A DNA stretch of 64,000 nt from Microcaldota archaeon (GTDB taxonomy: Archaea > Micrarchaeota > Micrarchaeia > Micrarchaeales > CABMGC01): assembly GCA_028866785.1 (NCBI GenBank), contig JAGWHN010000003.1:1-64000 (forward strand), written 5' to 3'. The translations under genes and the position numbers were made by a program. Positions 45,148 through 54,397 of the stretch are shown here, one piece after another. The notes under the pieces are model-generated. The model saw only the letters and a program-made list of their open reading frames with translations, had not been told where the DNA came from and ran no database searches. The first letter of the stretch is position 1; every line of letters begins with the position of its first letter.

Positions 45148-46482
45148 ATGGCAAAACCAACAGCTCTATCCGAACCAAAGCTCAAGAGGGAGGCAGGGCT
45201 TTTGCAGCTTGTCTTTTATGGCGTGGGCAACATAATCGGCGCGGGCATATACGTCTTGGTTGGAGGCGCCGCAGGCCTTGCGGGCGGCGCGGTCTGGTTC
45301 GCATTCCTCGCGGGCGCAATTGTTGCGCTGTTTACCGGCCTGTCCTACGCCGAGCTTGCCGCGATGTACCCCAAGGCCGCGTCCGAGTACACTTACCTTG
45401 GAAAGGCATACGGGAACCACTTCCTCTCCTTTATAACCCAGTGGATGATGCTCTTCACCGAGCTTGTGGCGGCCGCCGCGGTCTCGCTGGGATTTGCGCA
45501 GTACTTCCAGACCATTTTGGTCTCGCCGTCATGGCTGGTCGCGATCGTCTTGCTCGTCTCCCTTACGGTCATTGGGATAGCGGGAGTAAAGCATGCGCTT
45601 AAGCTAAATTCTATCTTTAGCGTGATTGCGATATTGGGCCTGCTAGTCGTGATCGCGGCAGGGGTGCCGAAAATAGGCTCGATAGACTACACCTACTCGC
45701 CAGGCGGCCTGACTGGGATATTCGGGGCCGCGGTGCTTGTCTTCTTCGCGTACATAGGCTTTGACAACATCGCAAATCTTTCGGAGGAGACCAAGGATCC
45801 ACAGCGAACGCTCCCGCGCGGGCTGCTGATCTCAGTTGCGATCTCGATGATACTGTATGTCCTTGTGGGGATAGCGGCGGTCAGCCTCGTGCCATACCAG
45901 CAGCTTGCAACCTCAAATGCGCCGCTTGCGCTTGCTGCATCTAGCACATTCGGCCCTATTGCATACGATCTCCTCACAATTGCTGGCCTTTTGACAACGC
46001 TAAACACCGTCCTTGTGCTCCTGATAGTTGGCTCTAGGATCATATACGGGATGTCGAGCGCAGGGGTTCTCCCAAAGGTGCTGAGCCATGTCAACGCAAG
46101 GACAAGGACTCCGATATACGCCTCAATCGCGACGCTTGGTGTTGCGCTTCTCTTCATACCGATCGGGAATGTGGGCGAGGTTGCGAAGATAACAAGCTTT
46201 GGCTCGCTGATCGCGTTCATACTAGTTAACATCGCCCTCCTGCATCTTCGAAGGACAGCCCCGCACCTTAAGAGGCCCTTCAAGATTCCGCTTAGCATCG
46301 GATGGGTTTCGATAACCGCAGTTTTGGGGATAGTCACAAGCGCACTGCTCCTAAGCCAGTTTGACCTCCAAAGCGTGCTGCTTGGCCTATCCCTTCCGAT
46401 TTCCGGGATTTTCTTCTACTTCCTGGTCAACCGCGGAAGCATCTTCGGGGTAGACAAAAAACTCCACCAGCGACACGAATAA
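45148..46482 (+). CDS. APC-superfamily amino acid permease
   Basis: The 444-residue transporter has about 12 transmembrane helices of the APC superfamily. Helix 1 carries the unwound substrate loop VGNIIGAGIYVLVGGAAG, and helix 6 follows as AAVLVFFAYIGFDNIANLSEE; both are hallmarks of cationic amino acid transporter-like members. It probably takes up amino acids by proton exchange or facilitated transport, which would suit an organism with limited biosynthesis. The specific substrate is not deducible. Confidence 0.93.
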   Translation: MAKPTALSEPKLKREAGLLQLVFYGVGNIIGAGIYVLVGGAAGLAGGAVWFAFLAGAIVALFTGLSYAELAAMYPKAASEYTYLGKAYGNHFLSFITQWMMLFTELVAAAAVSLGFAQYFQTILVSPSWLVAIVLLVSLTVIGIAGVKHALKLNSIFSVIAILGLLVVIAAGVPKIGSIDYTYSPGGLTGIFGAAVLVFFAYIGFDNIANLSEETKDPQRTLPRGLLISVAISMILYVLVGIAAVSLVPYQQLATSNAPLALAASSTFGPIAYDLLTIAGLLTTLNTVLVLLIVGSRIIYGMSSAGVLPKVLSHVNARTRTPIYASIATLGVALLFIPIGNVGEVAKITSFGSLIAFILVNIALLHLRRTAPHLKRPFKIPLSIGWVSITAVLGIVTSALLLSQFDLQSVLLGLSLPISGIFFYFLVNRGSIFGVDKKLHQRHE

Positions 46483-46508
46483 AGCGGGGCCGGCAGTTCA
46501 AAGCGAAT

Positions 46509-47312
46509 CTATTTTAGCAGCACGCCCCCGTCAACTACAACCTGCGTTCCGGTCATGTATGAGGACATGTCCGAGGCAAGGAAAAGCGCCACCTTTCCGA
46601 TGTCGTCAGATTCTCCTAGCCTGCCCATCGGTATTTTTGAAACAAATTCCTTGAGCATCTTGTCTATGTCCACATTTGCGGGAAGCGGCATCGCCTGCTG
46701 TAGTCTTGCCACCCCAGGGGTCAATATGCCCCCGGGCGCTATCGCATTTACCTGTATGTTGTACGGAGCAAGCTCGAGCGCAATGTTCTTTGTGAATCCC
46801 CAAACCCCGTGCTTTGAGGCGTCATAGTGGGCGAGCCCTATCGAGGAAGGATGAAGCGCATCTATCGATGTCACGTTTATTATCTTGCCCCCATGCTTCA
46901 TTTTTATCATCTGCTCGGTGGCATATTTAGTGCACATGAACGTTCCCCCGAGATTCACATGAAGCACCTTTTTGAAATCATCCACGCTCATGTTGACCAG
47001 AGGGATTGATGGGTATATTCCTGCATTATTCACCAAGATGTCTATCCTGCCATAAATCCTGATCGTCTCATTTACCATCGTTTTTACGCTCTCTTCTAAT
47101 GAAACATCTGTCTGTATTGCGGTTACGTCCCATCCCTTTTCTTTGAGGGCCCTTGCTGCGCTCTCCCCCTCCTCTTTTGTCCTGTTCGCAATCACTACCT
47201 TTGCCCCAGCCTCCGCAAATCTGTATGCAATCCCATATCCTATGCCTATCGCGCCTCCCGTGACTATCGCGACCTTTCCCTGCAGATTTAGCAAATTCGC
47301 AATTGGCTCCAT
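46509..47312 (-). CDS. Short-chain dehydrogenase/reductase
   Basis: A classical SDR of 267 residues: cofactor site VTGGAIGIGYGIA, NNAG at about 92, catalytic Ser in INVTSIDAL and the YDASKHG motif with Tyr and Lys. It ends MTGTQVVVDGG, typical of the glucose dehydrogenase/3-oxoacyl-ACP reductase group. Residues after the first strand (ANRTKEEG) suggest NADP preference. Substrate unknown. A TATA-like TTTATAATT lies about 25 nt before the ATG on its strand. Confidence 0.93.
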   Translation of the reverse strand: MEPIANLLNLQGKVAIVTGGAIGIGYGIAYRFAEAGAKVVIANRTKEEGESAARALKEKGWDVTAIQTDVSLEESVKTMVNETIRIYGRIDILVNNAGIYPSIPLVNMSVDDFKKVLHVNLGGTFMCTKYATEQMIKMKHGGKIINVTSIDALHPSSIGLAHYDASKHGVWGFTKNIALELAPYNIQVNAIAPGGILTPGVARLQQAMPLPANVDIDKMLKEFVSKIPMGRLGESDDIGKVALFLASDMSSYMTGTQVVVDGGVLLK

Positions 47313-47345
47313 GAGTTGTTTTCAGAATTGCAAAATTATAAATCT

Positions 47346-47984
47346 TCATTTTTGTGGGGCTCTTGAGACTTCCAGCACAAGAATGTCCTCAAAGAAAATG
47401 TGCTTCTTCGCAACCGTCTTCATTTGCAGCCCCACTTCTCTTGCCGTGGCTCTCAATTTTTTAAGGTTGCCAAAGCTGCTCACAACCATCAACGCCTTTC
47501 CGTCCCTGCTGAGGTGCGGGCCGAGTTTTGATAGAAATCTAATGCACACCTCAATGCCCTCCTCCCCGCCGCTAAATGCCCTGTTTAGCACCCTGTTGTT
47601 GGTGTTCTCATCATCGGGCAGATATGGTGCATTGAATATGATCAGATCGAAGCTTGCCTTTATTTTTGAGAAAAGGTCCGTCTTCACAAAACTGCAGCTT
47701 GCCCCGATCAATTTTTTGTTAATGGCATAATTCTTTCTTGAAAGTCTGATTGCATTGGGATTTATGTCTGCAAATGTGACCTTCCCCACCCTTCCGCTCG
47801 TTCCGGCGGCAAGTCCCAGAATCCCGCTTCCGCTTCCCATGTCCAAAACGCTCATTCTCTTTCCCTTTATTTTTGGAATCGCGCTCTCGATCGCCATCGC
47901 CGCAAGGAAGCTGTCATCGCTCGGCTCATAGACATTTCGGGAAGTTTTTATGTTGAGGTTGTTGTAGTCCACTTCTTTACCCAA
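47346..47984 (-). CDS. HemK2-type (Mtq2-like) N-methyltransferase
   Basis: This 212-residue SAM-dependent methyltransferase is of the archaeal/eukaryotic HemK2 type, which methylates the GGQ glutamine of release factor aRF1. It contains VYEPSDDSFLAAMAIE, the SAM loop VLDMGSGSGILGLAA, and FADINPNAIRLSRKN. Motif IV reads NAPYLPDDE where the classical family has NPPY, so the first proline is Ala. The start is TTG at 47984 (a GTG five codons later is possible). Protein target is inferred from the family. Confidence 0.88.
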   Translation of the reverse strand: MGKEVDYNNLNIKTSRNVYEPSDDSFLAAMAIESAIPKIKGKRMSVLDMGSGSGILGLAAGTSGRVGKVTFADINPNAIRLSRKNYAINKKLIGASCSFVKTDLFSKIKASFDLIIFNAPYLPDDENTNNRVLNRAFSGGEEGIEVCIRFLSKLGPHLSRDGKALMVVSSFGNLKKLRATAREVGLQMKTVAKKHIFFEDILVLEVSRAPQK

Positions 47985-48078
47985 AATAAGTCTCTTGATG
48001 TCACGTTTCCAAGGGTGTTGTAGGCTAATTGAAGGACAAAATTAATAAAATACACTTTCTTCCCGCCGCAGCTGCTCA

Positions 48079-48088
48079 ATTATAAATA
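48079..48088 (+). promoter_or_regulatory. TATA box of the DNA ligase gene
   Basis: ATTATAAATA lies 31-40 bases before the ligase ATG, giving an expected start of transcription about 10 nt before the gene. Confidence 0.55.
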
Positions 48089-48118
48089 CCTATTTTACGT
48101 TAGCTAAAGCGTGTCCAC

Positions 48119-49894
48119 ATGCAGTTTGAATCGGTAGCAAAATACTATGAAAAGCTTGAGGGAATCTCCTCTAGGCTTGAGATGATAGACGTCCTAACCG
48201 AGATGTTCAAGGAAGTGAAAAACCATGAGATCAGAAAGCTAATTTACATGACCCAGGGCGTACTTGCTCCGCCATATGAGGGAATAGAGATAGGCATTGC
48301 GGAAAAGCTGGTGAGCGAGGCGGTGGGCAGGGCGACGGGATACACAAGGGAGGATGTATTTGCGGCATACAAGAAGAGCGGGGACATGGGAATCGCCGCG
48401 GAGCAGATAATCTCAAAGGGCAAGCTCAGGAGGATGAGCAGCAACAAGTACTCGCTGATCGAGGTTTTCGATACGCTAAAGAAGATAGCCGGAATGTCCG
48501 GATCGGGCAGCCAGGATGTGAAAATAAGGCTCATGTCAGAGCTGATTGCAGCGTCATCGCCTATTGAGGGGAGATACATCGTGAGGTTTGCAATGGGGAC
48601 GCTCAGGCTGGGGCTCGGCGATGCGACAATCCTCGAAGCGCTCTCAAAGGCCTCAACGGGAGAGAGGAAGCTCAAGCCTGAGCTTGAGAACGCATACAAC
48701 CTGTGCAGCGATCTGGGAGAGGTGGGAGAGGTGCTGCTCAAGGAAGGAACAAAGGGAATTGAGCACTTTAGGGTAACCCTTTTCAAGCCAATTCGCCCAG
48801 CCCTTGCGGAGAGGCTTCCGACGGCAGAGGAGATACTTGAGAAGATGAAGGGGAGGGCCTCCGTCGAGAGCAAGTACGATGGGTTTAGGGTGCAGGTGCA
48901 CATGGACAAGAAGAGCAAGAAGGTCGAGATTTTTTCAAGGAGGCTCGAGAAAGTAACCCACATGTTCCCCGAGATAACAAAGGCGGCGCTTGAGGAGCTC
49001 AATGCGGATTCGATAATCTTTGACGGCGAGGCAATCGCATACAACGAGGTAACAAACGAGTACTATCCCTTCCAGGAGACCATCCAGAGAAAGAGAAAGC
49101 ATGGGATAGAGGAGAAGAGCGCGCAGCTTCCGCTGCACGTTTTCGGCTTTGACATAATGTTCTTCAACGGCGAGGACTTCATGCACAACGGATACGAGAA
49201 GAGAAGAAAGACACTTGAGAAGATTGTGAAAAAGAACGGGATAATCAGGACCTCCGATGAACGAATTGTAACTACACCAAAGGAGCTTGAAAGATACTTC
49301 AAGAATGCAGTTGACGAGGGTCTGGAGGGAATCGTGGCAAAGGAGCCCAATGCCCCGTACGTTGCAGGCGCAAGGAAGTTCTCATGGATAAAAATGAAGA
49401 GGAGCTACAAGGGGGAGCTCTCCGACACCCTTGATTTAGTCATCATAGGATACTACCTGGGCAGAGGGCAAAGGGCGGAGTTCAAATTCGGCGGACTTCT
49501 CTGCGCAGTTTATAACCAGAAGAGTGACATGTTTGAATCCGTGACGAGGATAGGGACAGGATTTTCTGAAAAGCAGATGAGTGAACTGCAGAAAGTTTTG
49601 GACAAGGCAAAGGTAAAAAACAAGCCCGCAAGGGTCGCATCAGTTGTTGAGCCGGATTTCTGGGTGGCTCCAAAGTACGTCGTCACTGTTCGCGCAGATG
49701 AGATAACAAGATCCCCGATGCACATGTGCGGGCTTGAAAAAATGCCGGATGGATCCGAGGTCGGGTACGCACTACGATTTCCAAGGTTAGTAAGCGATGG
49801 TGTGCGAGGGGACAAGAGCGAGGAAGAGGCAACAACCACAAAAGAAATCATAGAGATGTTCAATTTGCAGAAAAAAATCCGAGTCGACTCTTGA
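48119..49894 (+). CDS. lig: ATP-dependent DNA ligase
   Basis: This 591-residue replicative ligase joins Okazaki fragments and closes repair gaps. It has the N-terminal DNA-binding domain (about 1-230), the adenylation domain with catalytic Lys252 in ESKYDGFRVQVH, motif III FDGEAIAYN and motif V EGIVAKEPNAPYVAGARKFS. The OB domain ends with LRFPRLVSDGVRGDKSEEEA. All motifs and the length are those of archaeal LigI. The third pilin-like gene follows 54 bases behind. Confidence 0.97.
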   Translation: MQFESVAKYYEKLEGISSRLEMIDVLTEMFKEVKNHEIRKLIYMTQGVLAPPYEGIEIGIAEKLVSEAVGRATGYTREDVFAAYKKSGDMGIAAEQIISKGKLRRMSSNKYSLIEVFDTLKKIAGMSGSGSQDVKIRLMSELIAASSPIEGRYIVRFAMGTLRLGLGDATILEALSKASTGERKLKPELENAYNLCSDLGEVGEVLLKEGTKGIEHFRVTLFKPIRPALAERLPTAEEILEKMKGRASVESKYDGFRVQVHMDKKSKKVEIFSRRLEKVTHMFPEITKAALEELNADSIIFDGEAIAYNEVTNEYYPFQETIQRKRKHGIEEKSAQLPLHVFGFDIMFFNGEDFMHNGYEKRRKTLEKIVKKNGIIRTSDERIVTTPKELERYFKNAVDEGLEGIVAKEPNAPYVAGARKFSWIKMKRSYKGELSDTLDLVIIGYYLGRGQRAEFKFGGLLCAVYNQKSDMFESVTRIGTGFSEKQMSELQKVLDKAKVKNKPARVASVVEPDFWVAPKYVVTVRADEITRSPMHMCGLEKMPDGSEVGYALRFPRLVSDGVRGDKSEEEATTTKEIIEMFNLQKKIRVDS

Positions 49895-49948
49895 AAATGC
49901 AATTAATTAATGTTACGCTCTTAAGACATGATAAGGAAGTGGTGAAAT

Positions 49949-51454
49949 ATGGCCCAAGCAACAAGACTGCAATCAGCAACAGAGTATCTTTTTACCTACG
50001 GCTGGGCAATCCTAATTGCTGCGATTGTGGTTGCGTCACTTTACCTTTTTGTTTTCGCGCCCTCCACGCTTGCTCCATCAAGCTGCACCTTTGACTCTGG
50101 AGTATTCTGCCAGGATCTTATTTTAGGATCCTCTTCGACTCTATCAAAGATGGCGATGCTGCTAACAAACTCCAATCCCTATCCGATACTAGATCCTAGC
50201 ATAATCGTCAACATAAGTGGCGCCGCCCCTATCCACGGAGCATGCGTTCCGAATTTTGTGCTTCCAGGGGGGGCAGTGATCTGCAGTGCGACAATCAGCC
50301 CTGCTCTTTCAAAAGGTGCCCTTGCTACTGGCAGTTTTATTTTTACCTACATTCCATGCCCTGGGGGTAATGTGACAGAATGCTCTACTAACGCAAGGCA
50401 AAGCTATACTGGCTCTTATGATACGCACGTATCCCCTCTTCTCTCTCCAACAGATATCACAATAACACTTGCGGCGCAGAATTCCTCCCAAGTTGCGGTT
50501 CTTACAACGCTTGACAAATTGACTGCAACTGTCAGACTCCTTGGAAGTCCGCTTTCGGGTGCAACAGTCAACTTCACCTCAAATTCGATCAATGCCTCTA
50601 TAAGTCCTCTGGTTACGACCACCGATGGGTCTGGAAATGCGGTCACGCACATATCTAGCTCCAAATCTGGAAATGTGCTTGTTATGGCATCATTTGCGAA
50701 TGCTATTGCAAATACGATTATCTCATTTACTCCTCCTATCTGCTACACCCTTTCTGTTCCCGGGCTTTCTGGTGCAACGTCAAATGCGCTTTCGATTGAC
50801 GGAGTGGGATACTCCTCATTTCCTGTTCAGCTATGTTATGGAAGAGGAACCTCCCATACATACTCGTTCCAGACCACCGTTTCAGGAGGCGCAGGTATAC
50901 AGTACCTCTTTAACTTCGTCTCTGGATGCGGATTGACAACGCAGTCAGGAACGCTTCCAGGCATTTCAAACTGCACTTTAACTGCTAACTACACAAAGCA
51001 ATACTTCCTAACAACTTCCGCCTCCCCTTCAGTCGGTGGAACTGTTACTCCGCCAAGCTCATGGTACAATGCAGGAAACAGTGCAACCCTTGGCGAGACG
51101 CCTTCGGCAGGATACGCGTTTAATGGATGGACTGGAGCGGGAACCGGCAGCTACACTGGCTCATCAACGTCTCCTCTGATCACTTTCAACAGCCCTATAA
51201 GCGAGAGCGGGCTATTCACCTCTACATCGACAACCTCAACATCCACCACCTCCACATCAAGCACCTCAACCTCGTCGACGAGCAGCACAAGCTCCACTGT
51301 ATCGACTTCGGTTTACACAACAAGCGTCCCTCAAATCCAGTGCGTGGGTCGAATTGTCTGCTCCATGTGCGGAATCTGCTTCTGCTGGTCAGCTTCTGGC
51401 GGATCTTGCAATGTAGGCTGCGCATGCGGATATGGCAGCCAAGGTTATGGCTGA
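49949..51454 (+). CDS. Pilin-like surface protein with Ig/InlB-like domains and cysteine-rich tail
   Basis: This 501-residue surface protein has a type IV pilin-like helix at residues 10-38 (SATEYLFTYGWAILIAAIVV). A globular domain runs to about 165. An Ig-like (Big-1) domain at about 165-262 carries SGATVNFTSNSINAS. An InlB-repeat-like domain at about 350-425 shows GGTVTPPSSWYNAGNSATL and GYAFNGWTGAG. A Ser/Thr stalk covers about 425-460. The last 37 residues carry eight cysteines (positions 465-493). GGTGA lies 3 nt before the ATG at 49949. Adhesion or a metal- or disulfide-bonded tip are possible roles. Confidence 0.8.
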   Translation: MAQATRLQSATEYLFTYGWAILIAAIVVASLYLFVFAPSTLAPSSCTFDSGVFCQDLILGSSSTLSKMAMLLTNSNPYPILDPSIIVNISGAAPIHGACVPNFVLPGGAVICSATISPALSKGALATGSFIFTYIPCPGGNVTECSTNARQSYTGSYDTHVSPLLSPTDITITLAAQNSSQVAVLTTLDKLTATVRLLGSPLSGATVNFTSNSINASISPLVTTTDGSGNAVTHISSSKSGNVLVMASFANAIANTIISFTPPICYTLSVPGLSGATSNALSIDGVGYSSFPVQLCYGRGTSHTYSFQTTVSGGAGIQYLFNFVSGCGLTTQSGTLPGISNCTLTANYTKQYFLTTSASPSVGGTVTPPSSWYNAGNSATLGETPSAGYAFNGWTGAGTGSYTGSSTSPLITFNSPISESGLFTSTSTTSTSTTSTSSTSTSSTSSTSSTVSTSVYTTSVPQIQCVGRIVCSMCGICFCWSASGGSCNVGCACGYGSQGYG

Positions 51455-51507
51455 AAATCAGAGGGGGCCTACGCCACAAAAATGCAAATAAACTTAAAAG
51501 TGATATC

Positions 51508-51834
51508 ATGCAAAAGTCGACTATCGGATCGGTTTTGATTGCAGCCGGAATTGTGCTGCTGCTTTATTCTAGCTACTGGCTTTACCTCTACAATTTTGCG
51601 AACCCCCAAAATGAGCTGGCATCCTTCTGCACCCTAAGTAACGTTCCAAATGCGAGCATGTACTCTTTCCAATGCAGCTATGGATTGATCACTGTAAGCG
51701 GAGTGAGCCCGACCCATGAAATACCTCTGCCGCAACTATCAACTATAACTCGAATGATAAGCGTGGAGCACGAGGTGCTGATTGGAATCAGCATATTGCT
51801 TTTAGCAGCCGGCCTTCTTTTTAAATATAGGTGA
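51508..51834 (+). CDS. Small membrane protein with extracytoplasmic loop
   Basis: The 108-residue protein has one helix near each end (about 6-28 and 86-104) and an extracytoplasmic loop between them with two cysteines (CTLSN and FQCSYG) and one N-glycosylation sequon. No known family. It starts 53 bases after the third pilin-like gene with GTGAT 3 nt before the ATG, and may serve that protein. After it, 51835-52055 holds only A+T-rich intergenic sequence. Confidence 0.65.
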   Translation: MQKSTIGSVLIAAGIVLLLYSSYWLYLYNFANPQNELASFCTLSNVPNASMYSFQCSYGLITVSGVSPTHEIPLPQLSTITRMISVEHEVLIGISILLLAAGLLFKYR

Positions 51835-52055
51835 GAGTTTTCCCAACAATTACCTAAAGCGAAGCCAGAACATTCGCAAAAATTATTTTATCTCACCCTC
51901 TCGTTTTCGAGTGCTCCAATTTCAAATTAGAGAAATTTGGGCAAAATCTCCATAAATCCAGTTTTTATTTATTTTGTCGTCGTAGATTTATTTCAAAAAT
52001 TGAGAAGCGAAATGCAGTTTCATATATTGCCACTATTCTCGCAACTGCACAAGAC

Positions 52056-52063
52056 TTATAAAG
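52056..52063 (+). promoter_or_regulatory. TATA box of ftsZ1
   Basis: TTATAAAG lies 32-39 bases before the ftsZ1 ATG at 52095. A transcript start about 25 nt downstream would leave a leader of about 10 nt, containing the weak GGCGAT site. Confidence 0.55.
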
Positions 52064-52094
52064 CTTATTATTGTATATAAGCTCGGCGATAAGT

Positions 52095-53144
52095 ATGGTA
52101 GATTTTGCAAACGAGTTTTTGAGCAACAGCAATGTTACGCAAGCGGACATGAACCCTCAGATAAAGATAGTTACAATCGGCGCAGGAGGCGGTGGTTGCA
52201 ACACAGTCAACAGACTAATTAAGGTTGGCGTGAAGGGAACAGATTTGGTAGCGATTAACACGGACGTTAACCACTTCAAGATTATTGACGACCGAATAAA
52301 GAAGATTTTGATCGGAAAGTCAATCACAAGAGGTCTCGGAGCAGGAGGAGCACCATCAGTCGGAGCAAAGGCAGCCGAGGTAGACAGGCCACTTCTTGAG
52401 GAAGTCTTGTCAGGAGCACAGCTTGTATTCCTATGCGCAGGAATGGGAGGAGGAACAGGAACAGGTTCGCTTCCAGTCTTGGCACAGATCGCAAAGGAGC
52501 AGGGCGCAATTGTAGTTTCGATGGTCACATACCCATTCGACCTCGAAAGAGTGAGAAAGGTAAAGGCCGAGGAAGGAATCACGGAGCTAAGGAAGTATTC
52601 CGACAGCGTTATCATCCTTGATAACAACAGGCTAGTCAAGCTTCACCCAAACTTGCCAATGAACGAGGCATTCGCGGTTGCGGATGACATTCTTGCAAAG
52701 GCAATCGGAGGACTTGTCTGGACGATAACCCAGCCATCCCTGATCAACATTGACTTCGCGGACGTTAGGTCAATCATGGGAAGCGGAGACGTTGGATTCA
52801 TTGCATACGGACTAGGAAAGGGCAATGACAAGGTCACAAGCGCTGCAGAGGCAGTCTTGAAGAACAAGCTACTCGACGTTGACTACGAGAACGCAAAGGG
52901 CGCGCTCATTCACATTTCAGGAGCATCAGACCTCACCCTTGGTGACGCAATCAAGGCAGGAGAGTTGATAACTGAGAGAATGGATCCAAAGTCGAACGTC
53001 AAGTGGGGCGCAAGATTGATTCCAGGATACGAGGGACAGCTGGAGATAGTTGCAATCGTCACCGGAGTTAGTGGCTCAAGCATTGTCGGACATATGGCGA
53101 ACAAGGAAAAGAGCTCGTCATATAGCGGCATCGAGATGATTTAA
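52095..53144 (+). CDS. ftsZ1: Cell division protein FtsZ1
   Basis: This tubulin-like GTPase forms the division ring. The 349-residue product shows the GTP loop IGAGGGGCNTVNR, the tubulin signature GMGGGTGTGS (about 118-127) and the T7-loop region NIDFADVRSIMGSGDVGF. The C-terminal tail is short and lacks a long linker. The ATG at 52095 is taken (VDFANEFLSNS follows) because the ATG/TTG at 52071 is not supported. ftsZ2 lies 140 bases downstream and sepF about 4.3 kb further. FtsZ1 versus FtsZ2 naming is by order and similarity to typical archaeal pairs. Confidence 0.95.
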   Translation: MVDFANEFLSNSNVTQADMNPQIKIVTIGAGGGGCNTVNRLIKVGVKGTDLVAINTDVNHFKIIDDRIKKILIGKSITRGLGAGGAPSVGAKAAEVDRPLLEEVLSGAQLVFLCAGMGGGTGTGSLPVLAQIAKEQGAIVVSMVTYPFDLERVRKVKAEEGITELRKYSDSVIILDNNRLVKLHPNLPMNEAFAVADDILAKAIGGLVWTITQPSLINIDFADVRSIMGSGDVGFIAYGLGKGNDKVTSAAEAVLKNKLLDVDYENAKGALIHISGASDLTLGDAIKAGELITERMDPKSNVKWGARLIPGYEGQLEIVAIVTGVSGSSIVGHMANKEKSSSYSGIEMI

Positions 53145-53150
53145 GAAGTT

Positions 53151-53180
53151 TGATTGATTTTCTTTTATTTTTTTCTTTTA
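53151..53180 (+). terminator. T-rich terminator after ftsZ1
   Basis: A pyrimidine/T-rich run follows the ftsZ1 stop, with several stretches of three to seven T. It fits an archaeal terminator and would separate ftsZ1 from ftsZ2. Confidence 0.5.
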
Positions 53181-53193
53181 CAGGCATGGGAGT

Positions 53194-53257
53194 GCATAGG
53201 CAAGGATGTGGCGTCGGCCGAGAACCCGTCGCTACGCAAAAATCCTTGTCGATGTGC
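53194..53257. other. Long imperfect hairpin between ftsZ1 and ftsZ2
   Basis: Four stacked stems are visible: GCATA/TGTGC (53194-53198 with 53253-53257), CAAGGAT/ATCCTTG (53201-53207 with 53242-53248), GTGGCG/CGCTAC (53208-53213 with 53230-53235, one G-U) and CGG/CCG (53215-53217 with 53226-53228), closed by an 8-nt loop. A six-base bulge (53236-53241) lies on the 3' side. It sits between the T-run after ftsZ1 and the TATA-like TAAATAAAT (53258-53266) of ftsZ2. It may be a small RNA, a long operator or a mobile remnant. Confidence 0.55.
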
Positions 53258-53284
53258 TAAATAAATAGTAAAAATGGGATAAAA

Positions 53285-54307
53285 ATGGCGACCTTTGACA
53301 ACCAGATAGATTACAACGCATTCTCACCGAGAATTGCCGTTGTCGGATTAGGAGGACAGGGATGCAACCTTGTCAACAGATTGTACAATGCTGGAATCAC
53401 CAGTGCTGACACAATTGCTATTAACACGGATTCAAACCACCTTAACATAGTTCATGCTCACAAGAAGCACTTGCTAGGAAAGGCAATCACCCAAGGACTT
53501 GGAGCAGGAGGATATCCTGAGGTCGCCGCAAAGTGCGTCGAGATGGACAAGGGAGAGATTGAGAAGCTCGTTGAGGGCTACGACCTTGTCTTCGTCTGCG
53601 CGGGAATGGGAGGAGGAACAGGAACAGGTTCAGCCCCAGGAGTCGCAAAGATCGCAAAGGAGGCAGGAGCAACAGTCATCTCAACAGTCACATTCCCATT
53701 CGCGCTTGAAAGGTCAAGGGCGCAGAAGGCAGCGTGGGGAATCGAGCAGCTAAACAAGCATGCTGACACCACAATCGTAATTGAGAATGATCTTCTGCTC
53801 AAGTACGCACCAAATCTTCAGATTGAAAAGGCCTTTGAGGTTGTGGACAATGTAACGCTTCATGCAGTCAAGGGAATCGCAGATGCGATTATGGTCCCAA
53901 GCCTAATCAACCTAGACTTCGCAGACCTAAGAACGGTGGTCGGAAGGACAGGAACGGCAGTGATCAGCGTTGGGACGGGATCGGGAGCTGATAGAGTGGA
54001 GAGGGCAATAAAGGACACAAGGGCTCACCCACTGCTCACAGTGGACTACGAGGGCGCAAAGGGCGGATTCGTGCACGTCTCTGGAGGAACATCACTTTCA
54101 ATTAGCGATGCTACAAGAATCGGAAACGGAGTCACGGAGGGACTTGCGGATGACGCAAACGTCATCTTCGGAGCAAGGCTCGCCCCAGAGATGGGAGACA
54201 CTGTAAGAGTAATGTCTGTAATAACAGGAGTCAAGGCGAAGTTCTTTGAGAAGAAGGCAAACCAGAGCCCTTCGATGCTCCAGACGGACTCATTGGAGAA
54301 CTATTAG
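53285..54307 (+). CDS. ftsZ2: Cell division protein FtsZ2
   Basis: This second FtsZ has 340 residues: GTP loop VGLGGQGCNLVNRLYNA, tubulin signature GMGGGTGTGSAPG, and T7 loop NLDFADLRTVV. It is clearly diverged from FtsZ1, as in the two-FtsZ archaea, where the partners have distinct roles in ring assembly and constriction. The ATG is about 20 bases after TAAATAAAT, so the transcript is probably leaderless. A T-rich terminator follows. Confidence 0.95.
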   Translation: MATFDNQIDYNAFSPRIAVVGLGGQGCNLVNRLYNAGITSADTIAINTDSNHLNIVHAHKKHLLGKAITQGLGAGGYPEVAAKCVEMDKGEIEKLVEGYDLVFVCAGMGGGTGTGSAPGVAKIAKEAGATVISTVTFPFALERSRAQKAAWGIEQLNKHADTTIVIENDLLLKYAPNLQIEKAFEVVDNVTLHAVKGIADAIMVPSLINLDFADLRTVVGRTGTAVISVGTGSGADRVERAIKDTRAHPLLTVDYEGAKGGFVHVSGGTSLSISDATRIGNGVTEGLADDANVIFGARLAPEMGDTVRVMSVITGVKAKFFEKKANQSPSMLQTDSLENY

Positions 54308-54344
54308 TTTCTCCAATTTCTCTTTTTCTTTTATTTTCTTATCC
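54308..54344 (+). terminator. T-rich terminator after ftsZ2
   Basis: A pyrimidine-rich run beginning right after the ftsZ2 stop, with T stretches of four and five bases, fits an archaeal terminator. The following gene is unrelated and has different composition. Confidence 0.5.
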
Positions 54345-54397
54345 TTTAGCTTTGCTCTTGAATTAAGTTATTTAAGTTAGTATTTCCTAGTAAATCT

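Noticed and set aside
51127..51507. Long open frame leading into the small membrane protein at 51508
   Set aside because: It overlaps the pilin-like gene, is His/Arg-rich and has no support; ATG at 51508 with GTGAT is the start.
53194..53257. CRISPR repeat or tRNA at the ftsZ intergenic hairpin
   Set aside because: There is only one copy, and no cloverleaf or T-loop.
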